A stretch of DNA of 64,000 nt from Bimastos eiseni. Its lineage: Eukaryota > Annelida > Clitellata > Crassiclitellata > Lumbricidae. Shown piece by piece: positions 36,745-56,545 of the stretch (position 1 is its first letter; each line of letters starts with the position of its first letter). The DNA lies in the NCBI GenBank assembly GCA_959347315.1, contig OY365811.1:33362433-33426432 (forward strand), written 5' to 3'. A model generated the notes under the pieces. It searched no databases. It saw nothing but the letters and a program-made list of their open reading frames with translations, and had not been told where the DNA came from. A program made the translations under genes and the position numbers.

Positions 36745-37798
36745 TATAAGCTTACATTGTATATGTAGATTCAAACATGCATATGTAGCCTACATAAGCC
36801 TACGTGCAATACATTTATGCCTAATGCGCTATAATTGTACACATTTCTGAAAGATGGCAAGCGGTGAGTCGTTCTGTGATTTACGGAGCATTGACGGAAT
36901 ATGAAGCAGAGGTCTTGGGCTATCTTAACTACATGTATCGTATCGTATATGACGGTATACATGACCACCACCCCGAAGAGTCCGGAGCCACCACCATGGA
37001 TGAGGGTGAAACCACGAATAAAATCCTGCTTCAGATTGCGGAGGCAAGTCATCCCACATAGAAGTATTGTCCGATTTGCCGGAGAACAGACGGGTCTGAC
37101 TTTCAGCTTTTGATACAAGGGCATTGATATATAGTGCGGACTTTTTCAGATTTCCACACGTTCTCGTCAGCGGACCCCCTGCTTCTTTCTTTACAAAAAG
37201 AACGCTGAATAGAAGGACCCACGAATATAACATCACATGATCGCACCAACAAACAACTAAATTGTCAGGAAATTATATCTATACCATTCTATGTACGCAT
37301 ATGTCATCGTTAGACGTTTTATTGAAAACAGTTGCCAGGGTTAATTAGGCAATGGCGTCCAGATCAACATATCCTTTCTTTCGTCAGCTTTGAGCCTCAC
37401 GAGCTCTCTGCCTCAAATGTTAGAGCCGATCATAGGATTTTTCACGACCATGGACTCCTTGATGTCGTCCACGGATGTACAACCTGTTACATGAAAGAAA
37501 AGGAAACAGAGAAATTCAGATTATGTTCCTGTAAGAACCGCACAGACATGGAGGATGAGAAAGCGAACATAAGAAGATAGGACGCTTTCGAAATGTGGAC
37601 ACGGAGAAGAATGGAGAAAACCAGCTGGACAGAACGTACGTAGATCAAATTTGAGAAGTAATGGAAGGGACTGGAGAAGAACGAAACCATATGTAAACAA
37701 TAAGTAAGAGACGAAGAAAATAAAATGGGCACACACTGAGAAGAGATACAAGAGAAGGAAAACTGAAGCCTGAGGGATGGCGAACAAGAGGAAGACCA

Positions 37799-37830
<32 letters not shown>

Positions 37831-38140
37831 CTATTCTACATACGGATTGACAGTCACAGAATCTGAGGACCTGCAGTCTAAACAGGTCAATGCAGCTGTG
37901 TTATTATTATAATAATAATAATATTATAGACAAGTGTGCATACAAATGCAGTGTCACGAATTTCCTAACTAAATACGTTTCTGTGTATTCATTTGTCTGA
38001 CAAAACACATTATTAATACTCATATAGCGCAAGTGTGTAGTGCATAATAGATCAACTGAGGTTCGTTAGTCATTCAATGTGTTATTATTATGAGCGGTAA
38101 TCAGGTCAACAACTGGTGTGACTAGCATCTAAGGATGTTG
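36745..38140. other. No clear gene; fragment related to the HAO-array flank
   Basis: At about 37.45-37.49 kb the string GACTCCTTGATGTCGTCCAC then GGATGTACA resembles GACGTCTTGATATCCGTCAC then AGATGTACA at 52.44 and 61.15 kb, which flank HAO copies 2 and 3. It may be the equivalent 3' flank of copy 1. A TA repeat lies at 37.80-37.83 kb. The other open frames look random. Confidence 0.35.
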
Positions 38141-38148
38141 CTGAGGAT

Positions 38149-38322
38149 TAGGACCGTACCGAGCTATAATTGCGCCCTGTGCGTAGCATCAATTTGGCTC
38201 CTCCACATTTTTTAAATAGTGCATTTTATGGAATAGTAAGTTATTCCATCCTAAAATTTGCGCCTTTTCCACATTTGCGCCCGGGGCCTAGGCCCCGCTG
38301 GCCCTCCTTCAGTACGGCCCTG
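38149..38322. mobile_element. hAT-like MITE, 174 bp, 8-bp TSD
   Basis: Exact duplications CTGAGGAT at 38141-38148 and 38323-38330 bound it. The left end TAGGACCGTACCGA and the complemented right end CAGGGCCGTACTGA match at 11 of 14. The interior carries GCGCCCGGGGCCTAGGCCCC. Confidence 0.82.
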
Positions 38323-38924
38323 CTGAGGATTATGTTGGATAAGCAATTTGAAAGATGGCGAACCAGATACAATAGACTGAGTAGGCCTATTCACGCCTAG
38401 AATTATATAAGGAGTGGGCCTGTTCAGAAAGTTAGGTTCAGCAACCGAAAAATCTCCTAAATTGAAAAACAGTTCTTTTTGTACCCATGTCTATAGAAAG
38501 GCTCCCAGTTCTTTATAGGCTAAGAAGGAGCATAATAGCCGACATTCAGAACTGTTTCATTTCACAGATATTAGAAAACAGCTGCACAAGTGCCAACATA
38601 AAGTATCATTCAAAAAGTAGATTTAAGTCTCATCGCAAAATCCAATATCCCACTGAGCGATTGTCAAGTATCGTACACAGAGGTATGCACAGTGCACCCT
38701 AAACAAAATGGGAGATAATTATAAGGTATGTGTATGTATGTTTCGCGTAATATGCGCGCCAACTAGCAACCCTTAACTTAACTGTACTCTGCCCCGACGG
38801 CCTGTCCCATCCTGAATAGGAGATCATTTCTTAAACGTAAGCCTACAGCTGTATATAGTTTGTCTGCTTCACTAAGCGCGACTTGACTGGACTGAAAAAT
38901 TGCCTCGGTTAATATCTAAAGCGA

Positions 38925-45906
<6,982 letters not shown>

Positions 45907-46288
45907 GGCGACGGATGATGAAGCTGCAATGAATCCAACAATTTTTGCTCAGAAACTGTTTCGCTTTGAGTAACATACATATGTTGTAGCTTACAAATCT
46001 GACATGCAGCCCCAACCAATAATTCTTAGAAATAAAAACTTAAATCATTAAGTTTTGATTCTAGTCTACGACTTGACTTAAAACGACCATCAACTGATGT
46101 GCAATCTACCATCGTGCATTACTATAATGGCGCTAAAGAAGTCATTAGATTAGATTTGATTAGCTAAAAGATAGAGTCTAGACCCATCCCTATATGTTAT
46201 ACGCAACCAAATGGACCTGTTCGGTCAACAGACCTAAAATAAAGACAAGAGTCGCCGGCTTTCTTGAAAAATTTCAGTTCCTATATAA

Positions 46289-46514
46289 GTTACAGGCAAT
46301 GTGCGAAACTTGGGATTTTGTAAATTGCCTTGGCAATGTGTAAGACTTAACTCTGCACTAACCCTAACCCTGAACTAACCCTACACTAACCCCAACCATA
46401 ACCCTGACCATAACTCTAATCGCAACCGTAAATAGGTGATTTTACGTAATTTATCACCTAAAACCTAAGAAATCAGCATTTTGCAAAATCCCTGTTTCAC
46501 ACATTGCCTGTAAC
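46289..46514. mobile_element. Telomere-like MITE, copy 3 (intact)
   Basis: The left end GTTACAGGCAATGTGCGAAA and complemented right end GTTACAGGCAATGTGTGAAA are near identical. The interior holds CACTAACCCTAACCCTGAAC and further ACCCTA-type units. Its left half explains the sequence that is split by insertions in the 42 kb copy. It is about 380 bases upstream of the HAO copy 1 start codon. Confidence 0.78.
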
Positions 46515-46519
46515 ATATA

Positions 46520-47828
46520 TACATTTCAATTATACTTACATGTATAGGATCTATCACGCGAATCCCCAATCGCTTGTCTTTTAAAAGAAAGAGCTCGACA
46601 CCTAAGGCGAACTATGACCTATGACAGCCTGTTACTTTGCACACACGCCGAGGGTTAATGTGTAGGCCTAACTGCCACCTACTATCACATGCTTTTACCA
46701 TTGGTCGCCGATTTCACTAAAACCAGTTTATCTTTAACAAATCGTTGGCTATACTTAGGCTACTCAGACAAGTGCGAAGTTCCGTTCATTTTATTAAGTA
46801 AGAGTAAGCGTATTACTGTATGCATCGTCTGCTAATCAAATTCGTTTCTATTATGTGCAGCAGACTTCATCAAACGCTAATCAAACGCAACCTCACTCTG
46901 AGATATCAGTCGAACGCCGTACATATGTATATTTATATATATATATATGGTTGTAACAATTAACACATTTAAATGTTTTATGACCGAACATTTTCTCCAA
47001 AAACGGTTAACAATATATCACTGCAATCCTTCAAAAATGCAATATAACTATGGAACGTTTCAGATGTGTAACTCTATTAATTATGAAAACATTTGCAATT
47101 AAATTTTTTTAGTGTTACAACTTGCCCCGGCTTGGGGTTGGTTGTAACAAGATATGGGGCAAATTGCACCACCGTTTTCAACATTGGGGCAGGCTGTAAC
47201 ACAGTGAACACCAAATAACTAATTAATATTCAATGTTAACTTTTCGGGCTTTTATATCGGCAAAATCTTTAATTATATCAAATGGGCTCAACAACCATTA
47301 AATAAAAAAATCACTAAGATATTTCGGAGTCCTAAATTAAAAGAGAGCGAAGAATGCTGCCTTTAAAACTGTAGAATGCTGGCTTTAATACTGTAGATGG
47401 TGTCGTCTGAAGCTGTTTATCAGTAAAAAAAAGCTGACAGAGGTTGATGATGATGATCATCATCAGAAGAATCAATTTAAAACAGCAATAAAATAACATT
47501 TAGGTCAGGATACAAGTCATGCAAAAGTATTTAAACCATCGAGAATGGTGCTGGGGGAAAATGTTACAACTAGCCCCGGCCATGTGCCTAATTTGATTAA
47601 ATAAAATGCTAACACACAATGATGGCTAACGAGATTTTGCGATCGGCAACGTGATTTTAAAGAAACAAGCTTCGAAATGACCTACTCTAAGTAGGAATAT
47701 CGTGTGCCTTAAGCGTGCCATGAGAAAAATAATACGTGAGAAAAAGTTACTTTTAGTGTCGAAAATCACAATTTATGAAAACAAACTTCTGAAGTTGAGG
47801 CTTAGGCCTAAGTGAGGATAGAAGAAAT
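46520..47828. other. Intergenic
   Basis: Mostly unique and AT-rich. Between 46.95 and 47.58 kb the phrase GTTACAACTTGCCCCGG recurs in varied and inverted form (GGGGTTGGTTGTAAC, GTTACAACTAGCCCCGG), suggesting a decayed element. No gene is recognised. Confidence 0.4.
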
Positions 47829-47967
47829 ATGGATCGGAAACGATTGGACGCGCGTTTTGATCTGTATACGCTGGTTCCCGATTTACCGCTTCCGGGATTT
47901 ATGCGCTGTTACCATGGAATCTGCCCTCATTTCAACCAGCCTCAGTCTCCCCTACATATAAATATAG
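47829..47967 (+). CDS. Candidate unidentified first exon
   Basis: An ATG opens MDRKRLDARFDLYTLVPDLP and continues LPGFMRCYHGICPHFNQPQ to a good splice donor (G/GTAAAT at 47967/47968). The frame then decays, as intron would. Composition is protein-like and basic at the start. I do not recognise it and found no joining exon downstream on the plus strand. It may be chance. Confidence 0.25.
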
Positions 47968-48748
47968 GTAAATGCGTAAATGCGAACATGTACGTAGGCC
48001 TACGTATATACATAATAAAAAAATGCATACATGCATGTGCATTCATTCAAACTGTAGTCTGTTGTAGTGCGGGTGAGCAGCAGTGAGAATCTAGATAAAA
48101 TGCTTAGGATTTGGTTTTTTTTAGACTGCCTTATGGTGCCATCAGCATATAATTATTTTTATTTGAAAAACAATGCTGTGGTTAATTTTCATTTTACGAG
48201 AACAATCTGCACAAATTTAACGAGGTAGGACAAAGTCGACGTCAGGATGAAACAATGCTTGCTTTAAGACATCTTTACAATGCATTCAGTCCCAAACGAA
48301 GTATGTTCCCATTAATATCAACGGCCTTCGGCGACATGATCATAGTCAAACCATTCGAAACCAGGCGTTTATTTGACTTTAGTATACGCTGTAGCATTAA
48401 CTTTGGAGATACAGGCATATGACGCCTGGTATAAGACATCGTTAAACGTTGGAATTGGATATTAGTAATATATAGTAGTAAACAAGGTAAATTTAAATTA
48501 GGGTTACACAAAATAAATTTTCATAGGATTTTTCATTTCCTAAAACCGAATGACTAAGCCCATTTAAAACATTACGTCATCATAAGGTCATCACTAAGAC
48601 TCCATGGAGATTTCAAAAATGCAACAATTATTACGATTACATTCAGAATCTCATTGAAATGGTAATGGGGTCGAGGCAGTAATTATACGGTCGCCATATA
48701 AAAACGCAAAGCATTTTACGCTTATTGCTTACCCCAAACAGAACCCAC

Positions 48749-49032
48749 CAGGGGTGTAACAAGCGGGGGGGCAGAGGGGGCCCCGCCCCCCGTTTCAAAA
48801 CTGGGGGGCAAAGCCCTCCCAGTTTGAGTGCTCAGCGTACCCTCATGTGCCCCCCCCCCCAAATCGGTTCTTTTTATGTTTCTCCAATGGCACTTTAAGT
48901 TAACTATTGTTAAAATAATTTGTGCCACTCCATTTTTCAAATATCTGAGGGAGGCAAAATTCAAAAAGTATGGGGGGGGGCAATATTTTGCAAATTATGC
49001 CCCCCACTTTTCGAAACCTTGTTACACCTCTG
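48749..49032. mobile_element. G-rich hAT-like MITE, copy 2, 284 bp
   Basis: Flanks GAACCCAC (48741-48748) and CAACCCAC (49033-49040) are a 7/8 duplication. Ends CAGGGGTGTAACAAG and (complemented) CAGAGGTGTAACAAG differ at one base. Internal G and C runs match the copy at 42.55 kb. Confidence 0.85.
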
Positions 49033-49040
49033 CAACCCAC

Positions 49041-49960
49041 TGTAATGGCTGGTGTCCGCTTACCCTTTGTCGCATTACTACCAGACTACTGTATTCTCTA
49101 ACCATATTATTATGAGCTTCTGCATAGATCTCTTAAAGAGGCGCTATAATATTCCCAGATTAATGAATAATGACAAACGTTGGAACGTTGCCAAAGTCCA
49201 GCTCACTCAACGATGACGTCACAGTATTATCTCTTCATTTAATTTGTGAGTTGCCGTCATAAACATCTTATATCTCGAGGAAGAAAGACGCATTTCAGCA
49301 TTCTTCTAAATTTCACAGAAATTTCCGTAATTCATCGAACTTCTTCCAATTTCTGCTGCGCCAACTGCTCTATCAATGTAATCTTCGTCGAAAGGTATGA
49401 TGTCTACCCAATTAATTGCAAAACATCGAATTATTATCGAAATTTACAACCTACAGCTCGTTAACTCTGTCGGTCGCCACACGCTTTTAATTGATTTGCC
49501 TTTTTCTTTGAATCTCGGTAACTTTTTTAGATTGGCGATGTAATTTATTGCTCATTTTCAGTCGGCTGCCTCAGAAAAACGCTGCACGTATGACTATCTA
49601 ACTCGTATTTGTTTGTAAGACACATCTTTAGATATTCTGAAAGTGTTGGTTGAGCAGAATAAAATGCTGGAGCACGTACTTGCGGCGGTTGAGTGTTCCA
49701 AGAGGAAGATCTTAGACATGCCACTATAAGCTCGAGTTGGTGACAGATGCGCGGCACCTGCATAGCTCCACTCACAGCTGAGGAGGCGATCGTTGATTTG
49801 CATGACTTAAGGCTGGGACATTAGGCTCCCTGATGTTTGTGGGTTCGATACCAACAAACAGAGTGTAGGTTATTCTGATCAATAATAATAATGTATATAT
49901 CTGCCACAACGTGTTTTCATCATAATTATCTCCGATTGTTGTTGTGCTTTTTCAGGTTCC
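49041..49960. other. Intergenic
   Basis: No gene is recognised. A possible B-box string, GGGTTCGATACC, near 49.85 kb hints at a SINE head but no clear body follows. Confidence 0.35.
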
Positions 49961-49974
49961 GGTGCTTGGTGAAA

Positions 49975-50455
49975 GGAGGGAGATGGGGTTAAATGAGATG
50001 AAATGGAGTTGAAAGAAGAGAGATGTGGTCGAAAGAAGAGATTTGGGGCTGAAAGAAGAGAGATGGGGTTGAAAAATAGAGATGGGGTTGAAAGAAGAGA
50101 ATTGGGGCTGAAAGAAGAGAGATGGGGTTGAAAGAAGAGAATTGGGGCTGAAAGAAGAGAGATGGGGTTGAAAAAGAGAGATGGGGTTGAATGAGGCGAG
50201 ATGGAGTTGAAAGAAGAGAGATGGGGTTGAAAGAAGAGAATTGGGGCTGAAAGAAGATAGATGGGGTTGAAAGAAGAGAATTGGGGCTGAAAGAAGAGAG
50301 ATGGGGTTGAAAAAGAGAGATGGGGTTGAATGAGGCGAGATGGAGTTGAAAGAAGAGAGATGGGGTTGAAAGAAGAGAATTGGGGCTGAAAGAAGAGAGA
50401 TGGGGTTGAAAAAGAGAGATGGGGTTGAATGAGGCGAGATGGAGTTGGTGGTGAA
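49975..50455 (+). repeat. Purine-rich 18-20-bp tandem repeat
   Basis: About two dozen units alternate between AGAGATGGGGTTGAAAG and AGAATTGGGGCTGAAAGAAG, with occasional GAGGCGAGATGGAGTTG variants at 50191, 50330 and 50429. The strand is almost free of C. Confidence 0.88.
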
Positions 50456-52335
50456 GAGTGTTAAGTTACGGTTGCACTATGGCTCTGTATTTGTTTTAGT
50501 GTTCTGTGTATGTAGTTTATTTGTCGTAGTACTGCTGGGCCTCTGGAGCGGCGTAAAAACCCGTAAGCCCCTTTTGTAAGGCAGTGGGAACTCTGGAGCG
50601 GCGTAAATGCCCGTAAACACCTTTACTTCTCTTCTGTTCGGCAGAGGAGTGGGTGAAGAGGAAGAAACAGGAAGGAACAGAGGATTTCTCCAGAAGGAAC
50701 GTCATTTTGCCACACTAGATCGCAGATGTTCTGCGCGTAAATGGCTAGTTTGCTATAAAGAGGAATGTTTTATTGGATTAACTTATAAATTTAGTTTTAG
50801 TGTTCTTCAACAAGACGAATGGATGATGGAAATCAGGAAAGCACCTTCGACCAACCCAGATGTGAATGGCTTGTTGCTGCCAACTTAATATTCTCAGCAT
50901 CGGCATATAGGAAAGTTGCTTAACCCAAATAAGGGACAAATTTCCAACGAAAGAATACGTGCCAGCGAAAGCACAGAACATTCTGTTATGACTGATCCTG
51001 ACCCTGCGAAGCTTTGAGATGACTTCAGGAATATGGATTATCCTCAACTTGCATTTGTGCAATTTTCTTGCATTGACAACTGCTACTTTTGACACAATGC
51101 ATGCGTGAATGATCATCACGCCTAACTGACACAGGCTACGCTGGTTACCTGTTGAAAATTAGAATATGTGAGCCTAACTCACAGTTCTCAATTTATATTA
51201 TGATCACCTTGTTATTGTTCTCTTTGAGTATTCATATTATGATGTTCCCGCAGTGCGTTTGCAGGCGGTTCAATAATGTAAATTCTTACTTATGCTTGTT
51301 AGGCACACACTTTTCTTAGACAATCTAATAGGCATATATACCAAATAGGCTAAAACTAAAAGGCAACAGGCCGCGCCAATTAAATAAATGAAATAGCCCC
51401 ATTTAAATGTAATATTGCTTCAATTAAATAATTTATTGCAAATAAAATCTACCATTCACGAACGTAGCCTACAATAAATCACGATATTGTTTTGTGATGA
51501 GCAATTCGTGGTCACATTTGAATTTACGATAGACATTACCATGCGAGGTCTATAAGTAGGCCATATTTTCAATTGAGTCAAATACTGTTTCATAAGATAC
51601 CACGAAATCTATGATGAGCCCACCACCCATTACAGCATCTTGGGCGGAAGAACAATCCATCGGGGAGATATGTCCCTTCCTAATACCCCCTTATGATCGC
51701 TCTGCTACTTTGCCTAAACCTATTATAGTCAATGAAGAGAACGATGAAATATTTGGATCATTACTAAAAATAACGATCATGAAGACAGTTTATTCTGTGT
51801 CTTCGGACTTAGGCTAAGCCTGTAGAGACATCATTCAACAAAAAACGCCATTTAGACGAAAATTTGTAAGATTCTGAAAAATTATCCCACACAAGCACAC
51901 TTCACATACAAGATTCGTAAACAAGATTCGCGGACTTATTCCACTACGCCTGCGAATAAGCTGGTTCCCGCTACTACGCTATTGTGGGCGTTATAGAAAT
52001 TTTGAAATTACGATTACGATTCACCGCTCGCTTACAACAACCGAATTTGCCATCGAATGAGCTTTTCACATTAAGTCGGATAAGTTTCACCGACAGTTCT
52101 TAGAATAGTTTTGTCTCAACGAGCGATGGTGACTGGCTACATCACTTCCTGTCAAAAACTTGGCTTAAACTGTCGACGGAATCTATCTCCCGAATACTGG
52201 ATGTAACCGGTGCGAAAACTGGAAACCCTATTATAGATATGCCAGTCGTTTACTTTGACCGTCCGCGGGAAATTAATTAGACCGAATACTATCTTATCTA
52301 CCAAATAATAGTCATATCGATTATATAGACGACTG
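50456..52335. other. Intergenic, with a LINE tail fragment
   Basis: CTCTGGAGCGGCGTAAA occurs twice, at about 50.53 and 50.59 kb. A LINE 3' tail ending ACGATTACGATT lies at about 51.95-52.02 kb. Plus-strand frames of 93 codons (50607) and 68 codons (51611) have no family signature. Confidence 0.4.
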
Positions 52336-52339
52336 GTCT

Positions 52340-53400
52340 AGTTTAGCCTCTTTAGCTTGCGACGGACTTTGTTGGATATTACTTCCAAACTTTGGCATAA
52401 ACGTTGAGGTTCACAAAAGAGAGTTCTTAACGACAACAACGGACGTCTTGATATCCGTCACAGATGTACAGCCTATAAATTGAAAATTAATCTTTCATTT
52501 ACATAGTGTGGCACAGTGGCTGAGTGACTAGATCTCTCGGCCGATTACGCCCAGAATACGGGTTCGAGTCTCGTCCAAGGCAGGTACTGTGTAAATGACA
52601 TGACTGAGATTTCACTCACAATAATTATTGTCCCAGGCCATCAATGTTCTGTCATCTGGTGGCGTGCACTTCTGAACTTAAAGCAGTGTAGGGCAATATG
52701 CAATGTAATGTAAAAGAACATTTGTGCAGCACAATTCAAAATTAGCAACGCAGTCAACTGGCGTCTGTATTTGAGCCTGCGAACAGAAAAGTTTTAAGGC
52801 GTCTCCGGTACTGGGAAGATGAGACGACTAATAATTCCTGGATGGGAGTATCTGGAAGACAGTTTCAAGCATACGCTGAATAAATGCAAGTCCTTGGGGG
52901 AATCATCGCAGCCTTGCTTGTAGAGAGGGCACCAGAGTGCAGAACAACTCTAATATAGCCAAATTAAATAACCAAGTAACCCACCAACACCAGTGTGCGG
53001 AAGCCTCGCAAGGAACACGCACATCTAGCCTTTCCAGAGGGATCTTTCTGAGTTCAGGTTAAGACCAGTCGCGCGACCAGCCGTAGAATCAACACTACGG
53101 ACGTTATGTGGGCCAGTCGCTACTAGGACGTAAGTCGTGTTCGTTATAATTATTAGACGATGTGGCTGGCTGAATTGGATTGGGTCTGGTCGGGGGGGGG
53201 GGGGGAGGGAGGCAGTTACTGCTGTGGTCTTCTTGCACAGCAAATGCCTACGCAGTATTAGACTAGTCTGATGAAGAGAAGCGTCTGTAGGATATATCAA
53301 TTGGAGATTGATGTTTACCAGAAAGCGCCAGAGAAGAGGAGAATTCGTCCTTTAAAATCTGCAACATTAGGCGAACTCCTTCTTCTCCCTTCAAAGAAGA
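52340..53400. repeat. Segmental duplication, proximal block
   Basis: Aligns in the same order and orientation with 61060-61970. Shared segments include GACTTTGTTGGATATT, AACAACGGACGTCTTGATAT, a SINE, CTGGGAAGATGAGA and the last HAO exon. It is the 3' flank common to HAO copies 2 and 3, with small indels and about 10-20% divergence by eye. Confidence 0.85.
52509..52712 (+). mobile_element. tRNA-derived SINE in the duplicated flank
   Basis: A tRNA-like head (GTGGCACAGTGGCTGAGTGA, A box; GGGTTCGAGTCTCG, B box) leads to a body ending in GTGCACTTCTGAAC and a GCAATGTAATGTAA tail. The 3' part resembles the other SINE group here. The copy at 61216-61395 is in the matching place, so insertion preceded the duplication. 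Confidence 0.7.
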
Positions 53401-56381
53401 AAAGACTCAGATATTACAAGAGAATTGTAAGCGTTTACTAAATCACCAAGATATCAATGCTGGTCAGTTACGGTTGGGTCGTAATTGAATATTCTAGTTT
53501 TTATTCTAATCCAATGTATACATGTATATTCGAATATGATCAGCTTTGAACAAGCACGTTCTTCACCTCTGACGGCGTCTGAAAATCGTCTGTCTATAAT
53601 AATATAATCGCAATTGTAATCAATTATTTATACAGCGCCGCTATAGGTCAGAGATGTTGCCGACTAGGGTCAGTGGCAGCACTACGGAACTGATCAAGGG
53701 TCAACGAGAAATAGTTGGTCCTCAGTTACTGAGCCAGCCAATTCAAAATGGAGGGACCCACATTGTGGAAATTTCTAGACTGAGCCATAGAAGTAACGCG
53801 TCCACGGGACGACCCAACGACCCCGAGCAGAAGAGCGTAGGCAGAATCGACCGAGTGAGAATTTTACCGAAATTACAGCAGACCCTGAGGTTGTATGAAG
53901 CAGGGACATGGATTAGGCCTAACCGTTGGACTACCTCTCTGATTCTACACAGCGTTCGTGAAAAGGTTGGTGCCCTGCGCTTTAGAGGTTTGAAGATAAC
54001 GATTACGACGCCTCGGATGAATAAATCAGTCATTTCAAATCAATATGCTTACATCTATATATCAAATGCTAACTACCTAATTTGACGAAAATTTGCTAAT
54101 AGAGATTATGCTTTAAGTCTTACAATACAGCCCATTTGTTCATTAAATCTCACGTTGTAGCAGAGCCCGTAGATCGCTGGTCGTCCTATGAACACGACTC
54201 TGGCACCGAGGGCCATTGCCTTAAGAATATCCGTTCCATGACGAACTCCTCCGTCCATGTAGACCTCGCAGCGACCATCGACCACCCTCACGATGTCTCC
54301 CAAGACGTCTATCTACAAATAGTAGGATAAAGAAAAGACAGTCGTCATTTTTATGTGCGACTTAATTTCGTAATCGTAAAGAAGCCAATTTATAAAGCAA
54401 CACGAAATTAAAGTCACATTTGCTGCAAGAAAACAGACTGCAATCATGGACATCAATTACAAAAATTAAATTCCTCTGTTCGTGTCAAAAAGTCCACATA
54501 TGCTTTACAAAAATCTTAATGGCCTTCTGCTGTATACATAGTATATCCGTTCTGAGTGATTGCCATGTCCCAACCTATAGCAGATCATGCATGCAGGAAG
54601 ATTTATCCAAGAAGTTGGTGCTATTTAAAACGGGATCGTGCGATTGTCCAATGCATGGATAGCGGGATGGATTATCAACCATATACAGCCGTTCTTCAAA
54701 TCTCACCAGGATAAAATATGTTTTACAAAATCTCATCAGGGTGAGCAATCCGATGAGGCAACTCCAACGGCCTCTCTGACAGTATTTATCCAAAGGTTGC
54801 GCGACTGCTTGATGTAAGATCCCTGCTAATTATAAATACACAAATGCTGTTAATTACTTTCATCGACTGTATCATTTCCCATTAGACGACTAGAATGACT
54901 TAAACACCCAAACATCATCTATCCTGTAGAATAAAAAAATTTTAAATGAAAACCGAGATGAAAATCAAACACCTAAGACAATCTCTTGATTAGCTCAATG
55001 ATAGATAAAGCCACGAACCATGAATTTCCATGCTTAAGACAACCGTTATTTAGTGGCCCTTTGCAGAAATACAGGAGTGCATGAACTGACGATATCTGAC
55101 TTACTGACGCTGGAATGGTGTCTAGTTGCCTTCCACCGTGAGTGGAGACCAGAATTCCCGCCGCACCACATTCCACGGCCAAAACGGCATCTGCCACTGT
55201 AAATACAATCGTCATTGAATTCCTAAATTTTTCTTGAAGGACACGCTAAATTAAAAGAACAGAATGTATTAATCTATCCGCCCAAGAGCATTTGCGGGCT
55301 AGCTTGGCAAACGTGCCTTCAGCGGAGACTTCCAGGTAGGCGTACTCTCGCGATCATGCTTCGACCACCCCATGATGGTGTCAGAGATTGATTCGTATTT
55401 CGTCTGAGTGGCACTAAAAGCGTGAAACCTATAACCGGAGGTCAAACACAATTTGACAACGAATACGACGAATATGTTGATAACGACGACGACGATGATG
55501 ACGCTGATGGTGATGATGATGTTGGTGTTGATGATGATGATGATTATGTTGTTGTTGATGATGATGACAATGATGATGACAATGATGATGATGACAATGA
55601 TGATGATGATGATGTTGATACTGATGATGACGATGATGCTGATGCTGATAATGACGCTGATGATGACATTGATGATGATGAAAGCATGTGCCAGCCTGGT
55701 TCAAAAGATATAGCATAACTACCGCTGAGGATGCCTTTGAGAATGAGGGGAAGCTTGGTTTCTGATTTCAACCACCTGACATAGTCCCATGTAACAGATG
55801 AATCGAAGTCGAAACTGTCCGTTGCGGTTTGCTTTGCTTTCTCCAAACTTCCAAATCTTAGAAAAGAACTGACAATCAAAGAATCTTTGAATCGTTGAAA
55901 TTGGACAGTCGCGTGATCTTTATTAGTATCCGTGAAGTGTGCGATTTGGTGAAATCTCCCGATAGCAGCACCATGTCTTGGTGGACATACGAATTACATA
56001 TTTTATCAAAATTCAATCAATACCTCCTACCTGGGTTTATTTGTGTAGACCAATTTTATTGTGATTTTAGCAGTCACTTCTACGCAGAGGTGTGCATAAA
56101 CAAACACCGTAAGCTTCAGACAATTATGATTTACTCCCAAACCTTGTCCGCGGCTCGCTTGAAGTAATATCGGTTACCCAGTACCGGGACATCGACGGTC
56201 AGCACAATTGCCTTGAAGTCCCTCCTCTCAGCCCATCGGACCAGACGAAGGACGAGGTCCCGACGGGTGAAGATGTGCACCTGGAAGAATTTCAGGCAAT
56301 CACCAGCTGCATCAGCTACATCATCAATGGTCCGTGACGCATAGCTGCTCATCGTATAACCGATCTTCATAGACATTGCAC
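53263..56381 (-). CDS. HAO: 2-hydroxyacid oxidase, copy 2, exons 3-7 only
   Basis: Same FMN-dependent oxidase family as copy 1. Five exons on the minus strand match copy 1 exons 3-7 in position and phase: 56381-56135, 55856-55723, 55196-55105, 54312-54154 and 53388-53263. Donors are normal GT. Blocks: [62 protein letters not shown] and [15 protein letters not shown]. Oddities: the active-site Tyr of FLQIYIF is His here (FFQVHIF), and Asn before the catalytic His is Thr. The tail ends RRFSSSD, without a peroxisomal signal. No exon 1 or 2 was found between 56.4 and 61.0 kb. It may be a pseudogene or use a diverged 5' exon. Confidence 0.85.
53630..54010 (-). pseudogene. CR1/L2-like LINE 3' end in HAO copy 2 intron 6
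   Basis: The minus strand reads [19 protein letters not shown], matching the AQSRSFYSIGPFLWNAL tail at 10.7 kb. A related, more decayed tail lies at 62.03-62.30 kb in copy 3 intron 6, so it predates the gene duplication. Confidence 0.6.
55475..55690 (+). repeat. GAT trinucleotide repeat in HAO copy 2
   Basis: GATGATGAC-type triplets fill about 215 bases right beside exon 4 of copy 2 (55856-55723). They produce an Asp-rich plus-strand frame and a Ser-rich minus-strand read-through. It is intronic. Confidence 0.9.
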
Positions 56382-56401
56382 CTGTAACCATTCACACGGA
56401 T

Positions 56402-56545
56402 CACGGCTTGTGAGTGCTTGGCCTCTAATGCAGAGATTGTGGGCTCTAGCCTCCATTCAGGCAGACGTTGTGTAAGGACTTCAAGCATGCCTTCACCTTC
56501 TTTGAAAGCAGGGCAACATAATATACAACTGTATTGTTTTGTATA
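56402..56545 (+). mobile_element. Probable SINE
   Basis: A head with GTGAGTGCTTGGCCTCTAAT and GGGCTCTAGCC, followed by GTGTAAGGACTTCAAGCATG and a tail of TATACAACTGTATTG, follows the plan of the other SINEs here. The B box is weak. Confidence 0.45.

Noticed and set aside
36399..36749. Cys/Val- and Thr/His-rich frames
   Set aside because: They are translations of the CACACACATCTA minisatellite on both strands.
54136..54330. Plus-strand frames over HAO exon 6 (also 40090-40311 and 62417-62620)
   Set aside because: They are antisense shadows of the conserved minus-strand exon.
55422..55879. Asp-rich and Ser-rich frames
   Set aside because: They come from a GAT triplet repeat; only the HAO exon 4 part (55856-55723) of the minus-strand frame is real.
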